Source: an uncultured Selenomonadaceae bacterium (GTDB lineage Bacteria; Bacillota; Negativicutes; Selenomonadales; Selenomonadaceae). Taken from it: DNA of 27,893 nucleotides. The notes beneath the pieces were generated by a model. That model was not told the DNA's origin. It ran no database searches and saw nothing but the letters and a program-made list of their open reading frames with translations. The stretch is from assembly GCA_910579115.1 (NCBI GenBank), contig CAJTSO010000008.1:1-27893 (forward strand), written 5' to 3'. Below, piece after piece: positions 1-7,428 of this stretch. Both the position numbers and the translations under genes were made by a program. Position 1 is the stretch's first letter; every line of letters begins with the position of its first letter.

Positions 1-26
1 CAATTGAGATTTTTTCTCAAAAATGC

Positions 27-55
27 TTGACAGGATCAGCTGTGCTAAATATAAT
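27..55 (+). promoter_or_regulatory. sigma-70 type promoter of feoAB
   Basis: TTGACA at 27-32 and TATAAT at 50-55 are separated by exactly 17 bp, a perfect match to the vegetative sigma factor consensus. It lies 46 bp upstream of the feoA start codon. The -10 hexamer overlaps a Fur box, so the promoter should be strong when iron is low and occluded when iron is replete. Confidence 0.88.
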
Positions 56-66
56 AATCATTATCA
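52..66 (+). promoter_or_regulatory. Fur box over the feoAB -10 region
   Basis: The 7-1-7 palindrome TAATAATCATTATCA differs by one base from the classical Fur half-site pair TGATAATnATTATCA. Extended to 19 bp (47-65), it matches 15 of 19 positions of the E. coli Fur box. It overlaps the -10 element, as in a simple steric repressor site. The binding protein is inferred from the motif and from the downstream iron genes. Confidence 0.85.
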
Positions 67-100
67 ATTGGTCAGGTGCCTACGGAAAGGAAGAATAGAG

Positions 101-385
101 ATGGATACCCTTAAAGATACGAGTATCGGGACTACGGTCAGAATTGTCAAAATTCATGGAACAGGAGCGATGAAGCGGCGGATCATGGATATGGGTCTTA
201 CCCGGGGCTGTCGGGTGGTTATCAGAAAGGCGGCGCCCATGGGCGATCCGCTGCAGCTCACCGTGCGGGGCTATGAGCTGTCCCTGAGAAAAGAAGACGC
301 GGCAATGATCGAGGTGGCCCCCGCTGATAGTCTTAATTGTGTGGGGCAGAATTGCGACGGCTGTTCCGGCTGCGGCTGTCATTGA
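101..385 (+). CDS. feoA: FeoA, ferrous iron transport accessory protein with a Cys-rich tail
   Basis: FeoA is a small cytoplasmic SH3-like protein that works with the FeoB iron permease. The 94-residue product shows family features: RRIMDMGLTRGC near residues 26-37 and the closing strand GYELSLRKEDA near 57-67. I chose the ATG at 101 because a purine-rich RBS (GGAAAGGAAG) precedes it; an in-frame ATG at 23 lies upstream of the promoter -35 and cannot be used from this promoter. An unusual C-terminal extension carries Cys80, 85, 88, 91 and 93 and ends in His94, which suggests metal or Fe-S binding. Typical FeoA proteins end soon after the SH3 fold. feoB follows after 10 nt, so the two are cotranscribed. 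No feoC gene is present. Confidence 0.93.
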   Translation: MDTLKDTSIGTTVRIVKIHGTGAMKRRIMDMGLTRGCRVVIRKAAPMGDPLQLTVRGYELSLRKEDAAMIEVAPADSLNCVGQNCDGCSGCGCH

Positions 386-395
386 GGAGGATAAC

Positions 396-2546
396 ATGAA
401 CAGTAAAAAAATCCGGCTGGCTCTGGCAGGAAATCCCAACAGCGGTAAAACAACGCTTTTCAATGCTCTCACCGGCACGAATCAGGTAGTAGGCAACTGG
501 CCCGGTGTCACGGTAGAACAGAAGCTGGGCTCTTACCGAAAAAACCACAACATTCAGATCGTGGACCTGCCGGGCATTTACTCCCTGTCGCCGTACACTG
601 CCGAGGAAATTATTACCCGGGACTATCTGGTCAGGGAAAAGCCCGAGGTCATCATCAATATTGTGGATGCCTCAAATATTGAGAGGAACCTTTATCTCAC
701 TACCCAGCTGCTGGAGCTGGGGCTGCCGGTAGTTATCGCCCTGAATATGATGGATGTGGTGAACGCCCGGGGAGATATAATAGATGTGGATAGTCTCCAG
801 CGGCAGCTGGGCTGTCAGGTGGTGGAGATCTCCGCCCTGAAGGAAACGAATCTGGAGGGGCTCATCGCAGCGTCAATCAAAGCGGCTGAGGAAAACATCA
901 CACCAAAGGCCATAGAATTTCCCGGCCGGATAGAACGGGCCCTCCAGGAGATGTCCGAGCTTATATCCAGCGAACGGGAAGGGGGTGTCGAGGACAGGCT
1001 CCGCCGCTATACGACCCTGAAGCTCCTGGAAGGGGATTCGGTGATCATAGATAATCTCGTCCTGGGAGAAACCCAGGCCCGGGCCGAGGCGGTAATCAGC
1101 CGGCTGGAAAAGGAGCTGGACGACGATCGGGAAAGCATTATTATCAGCGCCCGTTACGATTACGTTACGGAGCTGACGGCGAGGATCCGCCGGAAGGCGG
1201 AGGGGAAGGAATCCTTCTCCGCAAAGGTGGATAAGTTTGTCACCAATAAGGTGCTGGGGCTTCCCATATTCGCCTTGGTAATGGCGGTTGTTTATGGAGT
1301 TTCCGTGTCCACGGTGGGACAGTGGGTTACTGATTTCACAAACGATGTCTTTGTAGAGGAATGGATAAAGACCCCTGTAGCAGATTTTCTGGAGTCAGCA
1401 GGGGTCTCTGAGGCGCTGGTTGGTCTTATCTGCGATGGTATCATCGGCGGCGTGGGAGCCATTCTCGGCTTCATGCCCCAGATGATGGTGCTGTTCCTGT
1501 TTCTGGCCATTCTGGAGGACTGCGGCTACATGGCCAGGATCGCTTTTCTGCTGGATCTGCTGTTCCGCCGCTTTGGCATGAGCGGTAAGTCGTTCATTCC
1601 GATGTTAGTGGGAACGGGCTGCGGCGTACCGGGAATCATGGCGGCCAGAACCATTGAAAATCCCCGGGACCGCCGGCTTACCATCATGTCGGTAACCTTT
1701 ATGCCCTGCGGAGCAAAGCTGCCGCTCATCGCCATGATTACCGGAGCGCTGTTTGACAACAACGGATATATTGCTTTTTCTGCCTACGCACTGGGCATCG
1801 TTTCGGTAATTGTGACCGGCATTATCCTGAAGCAGTTTACTGCCTTTGCCGGGGCCCCGACGCCCTTTGTCATCGAGCTGCCGGATTATCATTTTCCCAG
1901 CTGGAAGAATGTCCGGCAAAGTATCTTGATGAAACTGGAATCCTATGCCAAAAAAGTGGTGACCATCTACATCTTCGTTAGTATTCTCGTATGGTTCATG
2001 GCCAGCTTTGGCTTTGGAGACGAAGGCTTTGGCATGATCGAGTCTCTGGAGGACAGCCTCTGCCGTGATGTGGGAACTCTCTTTGCCTGGATCTTTACAC
2101 CCTGCGGCTTTGACAGCTGGCAGGCGGTGGTGGCCACCTTGCTGGGCCTGGCCGCGAAAGAGGATATCGTAGGAGTGTTGGGGGTGCTGTCCTCCATCGG
2201 CGACGGGGAGAAAGCACTGGAGATGGTAGAAGCCGGGGAAAATCTGGGAGACCTGGTGGCGATTTTCGGCGGTAGCAAGCTGGTGGGTTATTCCTTTATG
2301 GCCTTCAATCTCCTTTGTGCCCCCTGCTTTGCCGCTATGGCCACCATCGTGGCGGAGCTGGATTCAAAGTGGGAGGCGGCCTTTGCCATCGGCTACGAGT
2401 GCCTCTTCGCCTATGTGGTGTCCCTCATAATCTATCAGCTGGGCAGCTGGTACCTGGGCGGGCCCTTTACCATGTGGACCGGGACGGCGGTGGCGCTGCT
2501 GCTGGTAATGACCGGTCTGCTCATCAGGGGGATACGCCGGGCGTAA
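396..2546 (+). CDS. feoB: FeoB, GTP-dependent Fe(II) transporter
   Basis: FeoB is the inner-membrane ferrous iron permease with an N-terminal G-protein domain. In this 716-residue product the G1 P-loop GNPNSGKTT is at residues 12-20, the G3 motif DLPG at 57-60, G4 NMMD at 117-120 and a G5-like SALK follows. After a helical insertion domain (about 170-285), the membrane part contains the two Gate repeats, with Cys-containing motifs such as GTGCGVPG and FMPCGAKLP. The ATG at 396 has a strong GAGGAGG RBS overlapping the feoA stop; the reading frame is open further upstream, but that stretch lies inside feoA. Length is normal. It is cotranscribed with feoA under the Fur-box promoter and ends at a bidirectional terminator shared with convergent sstT. 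Confidence 0.97.
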   Translation: MNSKKIRLALAGNPNSGKTTLFNALTGTNQVVGNWPGVTVEQKLGSYRKNHNIQIVDLPGIYSLSPYTAEEIITRDYLVREKPEVIINIVDASNIERNLYLTTQLLELGLPVVIALNMMDVVNARGDIIDVDSLQRQLGCQVVEISALKETNLEGLIAASIKAAEENITPKAIEFPGRIERALQEMSELISSEREGGVEDRLRRYTTLKLLEGDSVIIDNLVLGETQARAEAVISRLEKELDDDRESIIISARYDYVTELTARIRRKAEGKESFSAKVDKFVTNKVLGLPIFALVMAVVYGVSVSTVGQWVTDFTNDVFVEEWIKTPVADFLESAGVSEALVGLICDGIIGGVGAILGFMPQMMVLFLFLAILEDCGYMARIAFLLDLLFRRFGMSGKSFIPMLVGTGCGVPGIMAARTIENPRDRRLTIMSVTFMPCGAKLPLIAMITGALFDNNGYIAFSAYALGIVSVIVTGIILKQFTAFAGAPTPFVIELPDYHFPSWKNVRQSILMKLESYAKKVVTIYIFVSILVWFMASFGFGDEGFGMIESLEDSLCRDVGTLFAWIFTPCGFDSWQAVVATLLGLAAKEDIVGVLGVLSSIGDGEKALEMVEAGENLGDLVAIFGGSKLVGYSFMAFNLLCAPCFAAMATIVAELDSKWEAAFAIGYECLFAYVVSLIIYQLGSWYLGGPFTMWTGTAVALLLVMTGLLIRGIRRA

Positions 2547-2567
2547 AAACAGGAATAAAGGCAAAAA

Positions 2568-2596
2568 AATAGAGACGGTCAAGCCGTCTCTATTTA
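2568..2596. terminator. bidirectional terminator between feoB and sstT
   Basis: A perfect 12-bp stem (AAATAGAGACGG with CCGTCTCTATTT) encloses a 5-nt loop. An A-run precedes it at 2564-2570 and T residues end it, so it can terminate transcription from both converging genes. Confidence 0.85.
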
Positions 2597-2630
2597 ACAG
2601 GCTTCCCTACAGGGGAGGCATTAAAGGGTA

Positions 2631-3878
2631 TCACCGGGAAGCAATCTCCGCAAGGTCGATCTTCTCGCCATTGTCGATGCGTTCCTTGAACTCTGCCGTA
2701 GCGGTGTAGAGAACATCGGTGGAGGAGTTGAGGGCAGTTTCAACGGAGTCCTGAATGACGCCGATGATGAAGCCTACGGCCACCACCTGCATGGCAATAT
2801 CGTTGGAAATACCAAAGAGGGAGCAGGCCATGGGAATCAGGAGCAGGGAGCCGCCGGCCACGCCGGAAGCGCCGCAGGCGCCGAGGGTAGCCAGGACGGA
2901 CAGGATGACGGCGGATGGGAAGTCAACCGCGATTCCCAAGGTGTTGGCTGCCGCCAAAGTCATAACCGTAATGGTAACAGCTGCCCCGTCCATGTTGATG
3001 GTCGCTCCCAGAGGAATGGAAACGGAGTAGTGATCCCTGTTCAGGCCAAGCTTCTCGCAAAGGTTCATATTGATGGGAATGTTTGCGGCCGAAGAACGGG
3101 TAAAAAAAGCGGTAAGACCGCTGTCCCGGATGCAGCGGAAAACCAGGGGATAAGGATTCTGCTTCAAGGACAGGGCGACGATCAGGGGATTTAAGACGAG
3201 GGCCATGATAAACATACTGCCCACCAGAACCAGCAGGAGCTTGCCATAGTCGGTGAAAATGCTCATGCCGCTGGTGGAAACAGAATCATAGACGAGACCC
3301 ATGATACCGAAGGGAGCGAAGCTGATGACCCAGCGGACGGTCTGTCCGATGGCTTCGGCTACCTCTCCCATCATGTTGGCGGTAGGCTCGCTGGCATATT
3401 CCTTCAGAGCGAGGCCGATGATGATGGCCCAGACGAGAATACCGATGTAGTTGGCGTTCACGAGGGAACCCACCGGATTGGACACGGCGTTCTTCATCAG
3501 GGTGATGAGAACCTCGGAGACGCCGGCCGGAGCGGCCTGCTTGACGGTATCGGTAAGCTGGAGGCTCACCGGGAAAAGGAAGCTGGCCACGACGGAAATC
3601 AGAGCCGCGGCGAAGGTGCTTACGGTGTAATAGCCGATGACAGTTTTGAAGCGGGAACCGACGCCGTTGCTGCTCTTGCGGCAGAGGGCGCTGATGACCA
3701 GGACAAATACGAGAATGGGGGCGATGGACTTCAGGGCACCTACGAAAAGCGTGCCGAAGAGAAGTACGACGGACAGGCTGTTGGGGACCATGACGCCGAG
3801 AGCGGTACCGATAATGAGACCGCAGACGATTCGGAATACCAGGTTAATGGAATTCCATGCTTTGAATAAACCGGACAT
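2631..3878 (-). CDS. sstT: SstT-type Na+/serine-threonine symporter
   Basis: This is a member of the dicarboxylate/amino acid:cation symporter (DAACS) family that takes up serine and threonine with sodium. The 415-residue length and collinear motifs match E. coli SstT throughout: GTLFVGALKSIAPILVFVLV near residue 40-60, NYIGILVWA, the re-entrant hairpin FFTRSSAANIPINM, the substrate/Na+ motif TINMDGAA, and GASGVAGGSLLLIP followed by GISNDIAMQVVAVGFIIGV. About eight membrane helices plus two hairpins are expected. The ATG at 3878 has an AAGGAGATG RBS just upstream. It stands alone, convergent with feoB, with its own promoter. Confidence 0.94.
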   Translation of the reverse strand: MSGLFKAWNSINLVFRIVCGLIIGTALGVMVPNSLSVVLLFGTLFVGALKSIAPILVFVLVISALCRKSSNGVGSRFKTVIGYYTVSTFAAALISVVASFLFPVSLQLTDTVKQAAPAGVSEVLITLMKNAVSNPVGSLVNANYIGILVWAIIIGLALKEYASEPTANMMGEVAEAIGQTVRWVISFAPFGIMGLVYDSVSTSGMSIFTDYGKLLLVLVGSMFIMALVLNPLIVALSLKQNPYPLVFRCIRDSGLTAFFTRSSAANIPINMNLCEKLGLNRDHYSVSIPLGATINMDGAAVTITVMTLAAANTLGIAVDFPSAVILSVLATLGACGASGVAGGSLLLIPMACSLFGISNDIAMQVVAVGFIIGVIQDSVETALNSSTDVLYTATAEFKERIDNGEKIDLAEIASR

Positions 3879-3922
3879 AACGCATCTCCTTACATAAGAA
3901 TAAAATAAAGATAATCTCGCAC

Positions 3923-3951
3923 ATTATATATTATACAGAGGAATAATGCAA
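3923..3951 (-). promoter_or_regulatory. promoter of sstT
   Basis: Read on the minus strand, TTGCAT (3951-3946) and TATAAT (3928-3923) are separated by 17 bp, about 45 bp before the sstT start codon. The -10 hexamer is perfect and the -35 has two mismatches. Confidence 0.65.
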
Positions 3952-3975
3952 GCTGGACACGCACACTTTGGTTGT

Positions 3976-4042
3976 AACGGCTAAAATATATTTCCGCTTC
4001 ATCGGAGTAAGCAGCGGATTCGGCGTCAGGTGACAGGGTGGA
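3976..4042 (+). repeat. dispersed intergenic element, copy A
   Basis: The element starts with AACGGCTAAAA (3976-3986) and ends with ACAGGGTGGA (4033-4042). The same two blocks recur at 24824-24834 and 24882-24891, 57 versus 58 bp apart, with partial similarity between them (for example GCAGC and the upstream TCC-GCTT tract). Neither copy has a coding frame in common, so I read them as a non-coding repeat or structured element of unknown function. Confidence 0.55.
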
Positions 4043-4151
4043 ACCGGTATCTATATCGTTGATCTTTGCAAAGAGGGAGGAAAGAGCAGGTGGTATTTTC
4101 CATAGCATCAATATCATAGTGTCATTATAATTTTGCTTATGATAAAAAATA

Positions 4152-4180
4152 TTGTGTGTATAATTAACAAATGATATAAT
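4152..4180 (+). promoter_or_regulatory. probable promoter of the SLH porin gene
   Basis: TTGTGT at 4152-4157 and a perfect TATAAT at 4175-4180 are spaced by 17 bp. The -10 is extended by a TG two bases upstream (TGATATAAT). A second TATAAT lies at 4159-4164 with a worse spacing. Transcription from here would give a leader of roughly 120 nt. Confidence 0.55.
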
Positions 4181-4306
4181 CCGGATAGATTTTTTTGTAA
4201 TCGCATTGAAGAAAACATGGATACTCCTGAGGCGATTCCGGGAGAAAATCTGCCGAAGTTTTTTCAAAAGTCTTTGAAAGGAAAATATTCAGGAGGAGTT
4301 TCAAAC

Positions 4307-5578
4307 ATGAAAAAAAGCTTATTACCGGCTCTGACCACGGCTTTCCTTATGGGAGCGGCCAGCCCTGCCTTTGCGGCGGCAAATCCCTTTTCCGATGTTC
4401 CGGCAGATCACTGGGCCTATGAGGCGGTGGCTCAGCTGGCCGCTGACGGCGTGATCGACGGCTATGGAGACGGAACCTATCGTGGGGCTCAGGAAATCAC
4501 CCGCTACGAAATGGCCCAGATGGTGGCAAAGGCCATGGCGAAGGGTCAAAACAGCCCGGAGCTGGACAAGCTGGCCGCCGAGTTCGCCGATGAACTGAAC
4601 AGTCTGGGAGTCCGGGTAGCCGCCCTGGAGAGAAAAGTCGACAATGTAAAGTGGCAGGGCGAATTGAAGTACGAGTTCACCGCCGATCATCACAGGGGAG
4701 AGAGAAAGGAAACCGGCAATGGTCTTATCCTGCGGCTGGAGCCGGAGATGAAGGTCAACAAAAACTGGACCGTCAAGACCCGTATCGACTACACCGATGA
4801 TAACAATCTTAAAACCAGCAAGGATGTCAGCTCGGTACTGGTGGATCGCCTGTGGGCAGAAGGGGAGTACGGTAAGTTCACCGTGAAGCTTGGCAAGATC
4901 CAGTACGATTCCAACTTTGACGGCGGCATGATGTGGGATGGCCGCTTCTCCGGAGTTCAGGCTGTCTACAACGGCGGCAACGTGAATGTCGCCCTGGGCG
5001 GCGGCCGCTTTGCCATGGATCAGATTGACGAGGATCTTGCTGCTCTCGATGAAACTACTAATTACTTGGGCGTTGAGGTTTTCGGCGACCAGGAGAAGAA
5101 ATTTACCTGGGGCGCGGCCTATCACCAGTTGAATTACGGCGGTGGTATCAGCGACAGCATTGGTATGGAAGTTGAGGACGCCAAGATCATTGAAGCAGGC
5201 ATTGGCTATAAATTTAATGATAAGCTGGCTCTCACCGGAGCATATGCCAAAAACCTTGGGGACAAGAACTTCGAGCTGGTGGATCTGGACAAGGATGATG
5301 ATGCCTACAGCGTAGAGCTGAAATATCGGGGAGCGGAGGTTGATCGGCCCGGTTCTTACGGGGCTTGGGTGGCCTACCGGAAGCTTGGCGCCCTGGCCGT
5401 AATCACCCCCACCTACGATGGCGCCCAGCGGGGCTATCATGGCCTGGAGATAGGAGCCGAGGCGGCCCTGGCCAAAAATGTCATTGGTTCCGTGATTTAT
5501 TTCAATGCCAATGCCAACGCAAATGGGGATGACGATAAACTTCACCGGGTTTACGGGGCAGTTGAATTTTTCTTCTGA
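4307..5578 (+). CDS. SLH-domain outer-membrane porin
   Basis: This 423-residue protein is of the OmpM/Mep45 type that anchors the outer membrane to peptidoglycan in diderm Firmicutes. It has a Sec signal peptide (residues 1-23, cleavage after AFA), one SLH domain (about 26-75, with FSDVPADHWAYEAV and GYGDGTYRG), a short coiled coil (about 85-115, LAAEFADELNSLGVRVAALE) and then a beta-barrel of alternating strands ending in GAVEFFF, whose terminal Phe is the usual BAM recognition signal. The ATG at 4307 is chosen for its AGGAGGAG RBS and signal peptide; an in-frame ATG at 4217 has neither. It is monocistronic, with its own promoter and a strong terminator. The SLH domain in this family is known to bind polyamine-modified peptidoglycan in Selenomonas and Veillonella; that binding is inferred here. 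Confidence 0.92.
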   Translation: MKKSLLPALTTAFLMGAASPAFAAANPFSDVPADHWAYEAVAQLAADGVIDGYGDGTYRGAQEITRYEMAQMVAKAMAKGQNSPELDKLAAEFADELNSLGVRVAALERKVDNVKWQGELKYEFTADHHRGERKETGNGLILRLEPEMKVNKNWTVKTRIDYTDDNNLKTSKDVSSVLVDRLWAEGEYGKFTVKLGKIQYDSNFDGGMMWDGRFSGVQAVYNGGNVNVALGGGRFAMDQIDEDLAALDETTNYLGVEVFGDQEKKFTWGAAYHQLNYGGGISDSIGMEVEDAKIIEAGIGYKFNDKLALTGAYAKNLGDKNFELVDLDKDDDAYSVELKYRGAEVDRPGSYGAWVAYRKLGALAVITPTYDGAQRGYHGLEIGAEAALAKNVIGSVIYFNANANANGDDDKLHRVYGAVEFFF

Positions 5579-5623
5579 GACCGGGCCGTACTCGACCGAA
5601 GGTCTGTCGGCAAAATTTTATAA

Positions 5624-5674
5624 ACAGGGCTACGGCTTTTGATTCTTCCAAAAGCCGTAGCCCTGTATTTTTTT
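5624..5674 (+). terminator. Rho-independent terminator of the porin gene
   Basis: A perfect 18-bp stem (5624-5641 with 5649-5666, starting ACAGGGCTACGG) closes a 7-nt loop and is followed by a run of eight T residues interrupted by nothing until 5674. This strong terminator suits a highly expressed porin transcript. Confidence 0.93.
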
Positions 5675-5695
5675 CTTTCCTTACTTTATGATTCA

Positions 5696-5704
5696 TGATA
5701 TAAT
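5696..5704 (+). promoter_or_regulatory. extended -10 promoter element before rsmD
   Basis: TGATATAAT is an extended -10 (TGnTATAAT) located 57 bp before the rsmD start. No good -35 hexamer is present at the usual distance, which is compatible with extended -10 promoters. It lies just after the porin terminator, where a new transcript would need to start. Confidence 0.5.
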
Positions 5705-5760
5705 ATCACGGATTGTAAGCCGGAGGAGTAGACGACGGTGTTCGGCAGGAGATGGAGAGG

Positions 5761-6333
5761 ATGCGGATCATTGCTGGAAGCGCCCGGGGGACCAGGTTGA
5801 AAACCCTGAGGGGAACGAGCACGCGCCCCACGGCCGATCGCATAAAGGAGTCGCTTTTTTCGGTTCTGAGCTCTCGGGAGATGATCAGCGGCCGCCGGGT
5901 ACTGGATATTTTCTCCGGCACCGGGGCCCTGGCCTTGGAAGCCTTGTCCAGAGGGGCTGATTCGGCGGTGGCTGTCGACAAGTCCACCGGCCGGCTCATC
6001 AGGGAGAATGGGGAGATTACCTGCCTTTCGGAGCGGCTGGAGGTAATAAGGGGCGACGTTTTGGCGGTTTTGGAGCGCCTGAGTGCCGAGGGCCGCCGTT
6101 TCGATTTGGTTTTTTCCGATCCCCCTTACCGGAAGGGGCTGACGGAAAGGGCGCTGGAGCTGCTGGCCAGGGGCGGGCTCATGGATGAGGGCGGCGTGAT
6201 CTGCGCCGAGGTGGCGGCCGGAGAAGAGATTCTTCCGCCGGAGGGGCTGGAAGTGATCCGGGAACTCCGCTATGGCAAGACCACAAAGATCCTGCTGCTG
6301 GCGAGAGCAGCAGTCAGAAATGAGGATGTATAG
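5761..6333 (+). CDS. rsmD: RsmD, 16S rRNA guanine-N2 methyltransferase (G966)
   Basis: RsmD is an SAM-dependent enzyme that methylates G966 of 16S rRNA. The 190-residue product shows the family start MRIIAGSARG, the SAM-binding loop DIFSGTGALALEALSRGA (motif I, residues 49-66) and the catalytic DPPY (120-123). I chose the ATG at 5761 because it has AGGAG at a 9-nt distance and matches the usual N-terminus; an ATG three codons upstream (5752) would have the RBS too close. The stop codon abuts the coaD start, the conserved rsmD-coaD pairing of many Firmicutes. Length is normal. Confidence 0.95.
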   Translation: MRIIAGSARGTRLKTLRGTSTRPTADRIKESLFSVLSSREMISGRRVLDIFSGTGALALEALSRGADSAVAVDKSTGRLIRENGEITCLSERLEVIRGDVLAVLERLSAEGRRFDLVFSDPPYRKGLTERALELLARGGLMDEGGVICAEVAAGEEILPPEGLEVIRELRYGKTTKILLLARAAVRNEDV

Positions 6334-6822
6334 ATGACGAAGGCAGTTTGCTCCGGCAGCTTTGATCCAGTGACCAACGGCCATGTAGATATTTTTGAAC
6401 GGGCAGCCAGGGTGTTTGATCAGGTTATTGTGGGGGTTTTTCACAATATCCGGAAGGAGCCCTTTTTCTCCGTGGAGGAAAGAGTGCAGCTTATCCGGGA
6501 GGCGACCGCCCACATTCACAATCTCACGGTCACTTCCTTTTCCGGACTGCTGCCGGAATACCTCCACGAAGTGGGGGCCACGGTAATCGTCCGGGGACTT
6601 CGGTCGGTAACGGATTACGAATACGAGATTACCCAGGCCCAGACCTTGAAGCATATAGCGCCGGATATCGACACGGTGTTCATGCTGACCCGCCAGGAGT
6701 ACGCTTTCGTAAGCAGTTCCTGTATCAGGGAGATTTTTACCTTTGGGGGGCAATACGGCGATCTGGTGCCGGAGTGTGTAGCCAGGGCACTGGCGAAACG
6801 CCGGCAGGAAATGCCGCTTTAA
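6334..6822 (+). CDS. coaD: CoaD, phosphopantetheine adenylyltransferase
   Basis: CoaD transfers AMP from ATP to 4'-phosphopantetheine, the penultimate step of coenzyme A synthesis. The 162-residue protein has the nucleotidyltransferase signature GSFDPVTNGH (residues 8-17, with T/HxGH as TNGH), the substrate loop VRGLRSVTDYEYE (about 88-100) and the second signature SSSCIRE. The start codon directly follows the rsmD stop (TAG-ATG), implying translational coupling. Length and motif order match E. coli and Bacillus CoaD. Confidence 0.97.
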   Translation: MTKAVCSGSFDPVTNGHVDIFERAARVFDQVIVGVFHNIRKEPFFSVEERVQLIREATAHIHNLTVTSFSGLLPEYLHEVGATVIVRGLRSVTDYEYEITQAQTLKHIAPDIDTVFMLTRQEYAFVSSSCIREIFTFGGQYGDLVPECVARALAKRRQEMPL

Positions 6823-6853
6823 TGTTTGATAATTAGTGAAAGCAGGGAAAGAA

Positions 6854-7354
6854 ATGGCAGTCAGTGATATTTTATATGAAATTGAGGATCTTATCGCATC
6901 CAGCAAGCATGTGATGTTTACAAATAAGTGCCTTATCGAGGAAATTGATTTGATCCGCCTCATCGATGACCTGAAAAACGAGCTCCCCAATGAACTGAAA
7001 CGGGCCGCCGAAATCGTCGGCGAACGGGATAATATGCTGGCCCGGGCCCAGGAGGAGGCCGACCGCATCGTCGGTGAGGCCCGGGCCTATGCCAACAAGA
7101 TAGTGGATGAGTCTGCCGTAAAGCAGGAGGCCGACGCCAGGGCCCGCCAGATCGTGGAGCAGGCCCTGGCCCAGGAGAAGGAAATAAAAGAGCGGACTAT
7201 GAAGGATGCTTACCAGCTACAGGAGAATGCCGATAATTATGCCAACTCGGTTTTTGATAATCTCATCGGCAATGTGGGCAGCGCGCTGAACATCCTTGAG
7301 CAGGCAAAAAAAGAATTGAACAGGGGCCGTTCCTTTGGAAGAGAGGACGCCTGA
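6854..7354 (+). CDS. coiled-coil protein, DivIVA / ATP-synthase b-like, function unknown
   Basis: This 166-residue soluble protein has a short N-terminal module (ILYEIEDLIASSKHVMFTNK) and then a long charged helix (about 45-130) rich in Ala, Glu, Arg and Gln, with repeats such as AQEEADRIVGEARAYANKIV that resemble DivIVA or the F0 b-subunit stalk. No membrane segment is visible. Such proteins follow coaD in other Firmicutes and are often annotated only as ATPase or hypothetical. I chose the ATG at 6854 over the GTG at 6836 because AGGGAAAG lies at RBS distance. It is 31 nt after coaD, so likely the last gene of the rsmD operon, and a terminator follows at once. A role in cell envelope or division is only a guess from the fold. 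Confidence 0.75.
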   Translation: MAVSDILYEIEDLIASSKHVMFTNKCLIEEIDLIRLIDDLKNELPNELKRAAEIVGERDNMLARAQEEADRIVGEARAYANKIVDESAVKQEADARARQIVEQALAQEKEIKERTMKDAYQLQENADNYANSVFDNLIGNVGSALNILEQAKKELNRGRSFGREDA

Positions 7355-7362
7355 GCAAAGCC

Positions 7363-7390
7363 AGCAGGAGTTTTCTCCTGCTTTTCTTTT
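7363..7390 (+). terminator. terminator of the rsmD-coaD operon
   Basis: The 8-bp stem AGCAGGAG / CTCCTGCT with a TTTT loop is followed by a T-rich tail (TTTCTTTTATTT). It begins 8 nt after the stop codon of the coiled-coil gene. Confidence 0.85.
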
Positions 7391-7428
7391 ATTTACAGGG
7401 CTGGACAAGGTTGATTGAGGTGAAAGAG

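Larger units (their letters stand above)
3952..4306. other. gene-free stretch between sstT and the SLH porin gene
   Basis: This 355-bp intergenic stretch is AT-rich towards the right. It contains a copy of an intergenic element (3976-4042) related to one upstream of rfbA, then the porin promoter (4152-4180) and a leader of roughly 120 nt. A minus-strand open frame covers most of it (to 4267), but it has no recognisable domain, atypical composition and no convincing RBS, so I do not call it a gene. Confidence 0.6.

Noticed and set aside
4..20. Small hairpin TTGAGA-TTTTT-TCTCAA at the left edge, possibly a terminator of an upstream gene
   Set aside because: The stem is only 6 bp and AT-rich, no T-run follows, and the upstream gene is outside the window.
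4031..4046. AGGGTGGAACCG resembles the T-box antiterminator motif AGGGTGGNACCGCG
   Set aside because: There is no Stem I, specifier loop or terminator around it, the promoter is downstream, and the second copy near 24882 does not keep the ACCGCG part. The downstream genes are not amino-acid related.
3890..4267. Minus-strand open frame of 125 residues upstream of the porin
   Set aside because: No RBS, no domain and odd composition; it overlaps the porin promoter and a repeated non-coding element.
4322..5545. Long minus-strand open frame opposite the porin gene
   Set aside because: It mirrors the codon pattern of the porin gene, has no RBS and no recognisable domain; such frames are common opposite GC-rich genes. 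The same applies to frames opposite 5686-7068, 9234-10322, 12602-13654 and 14112-15203.
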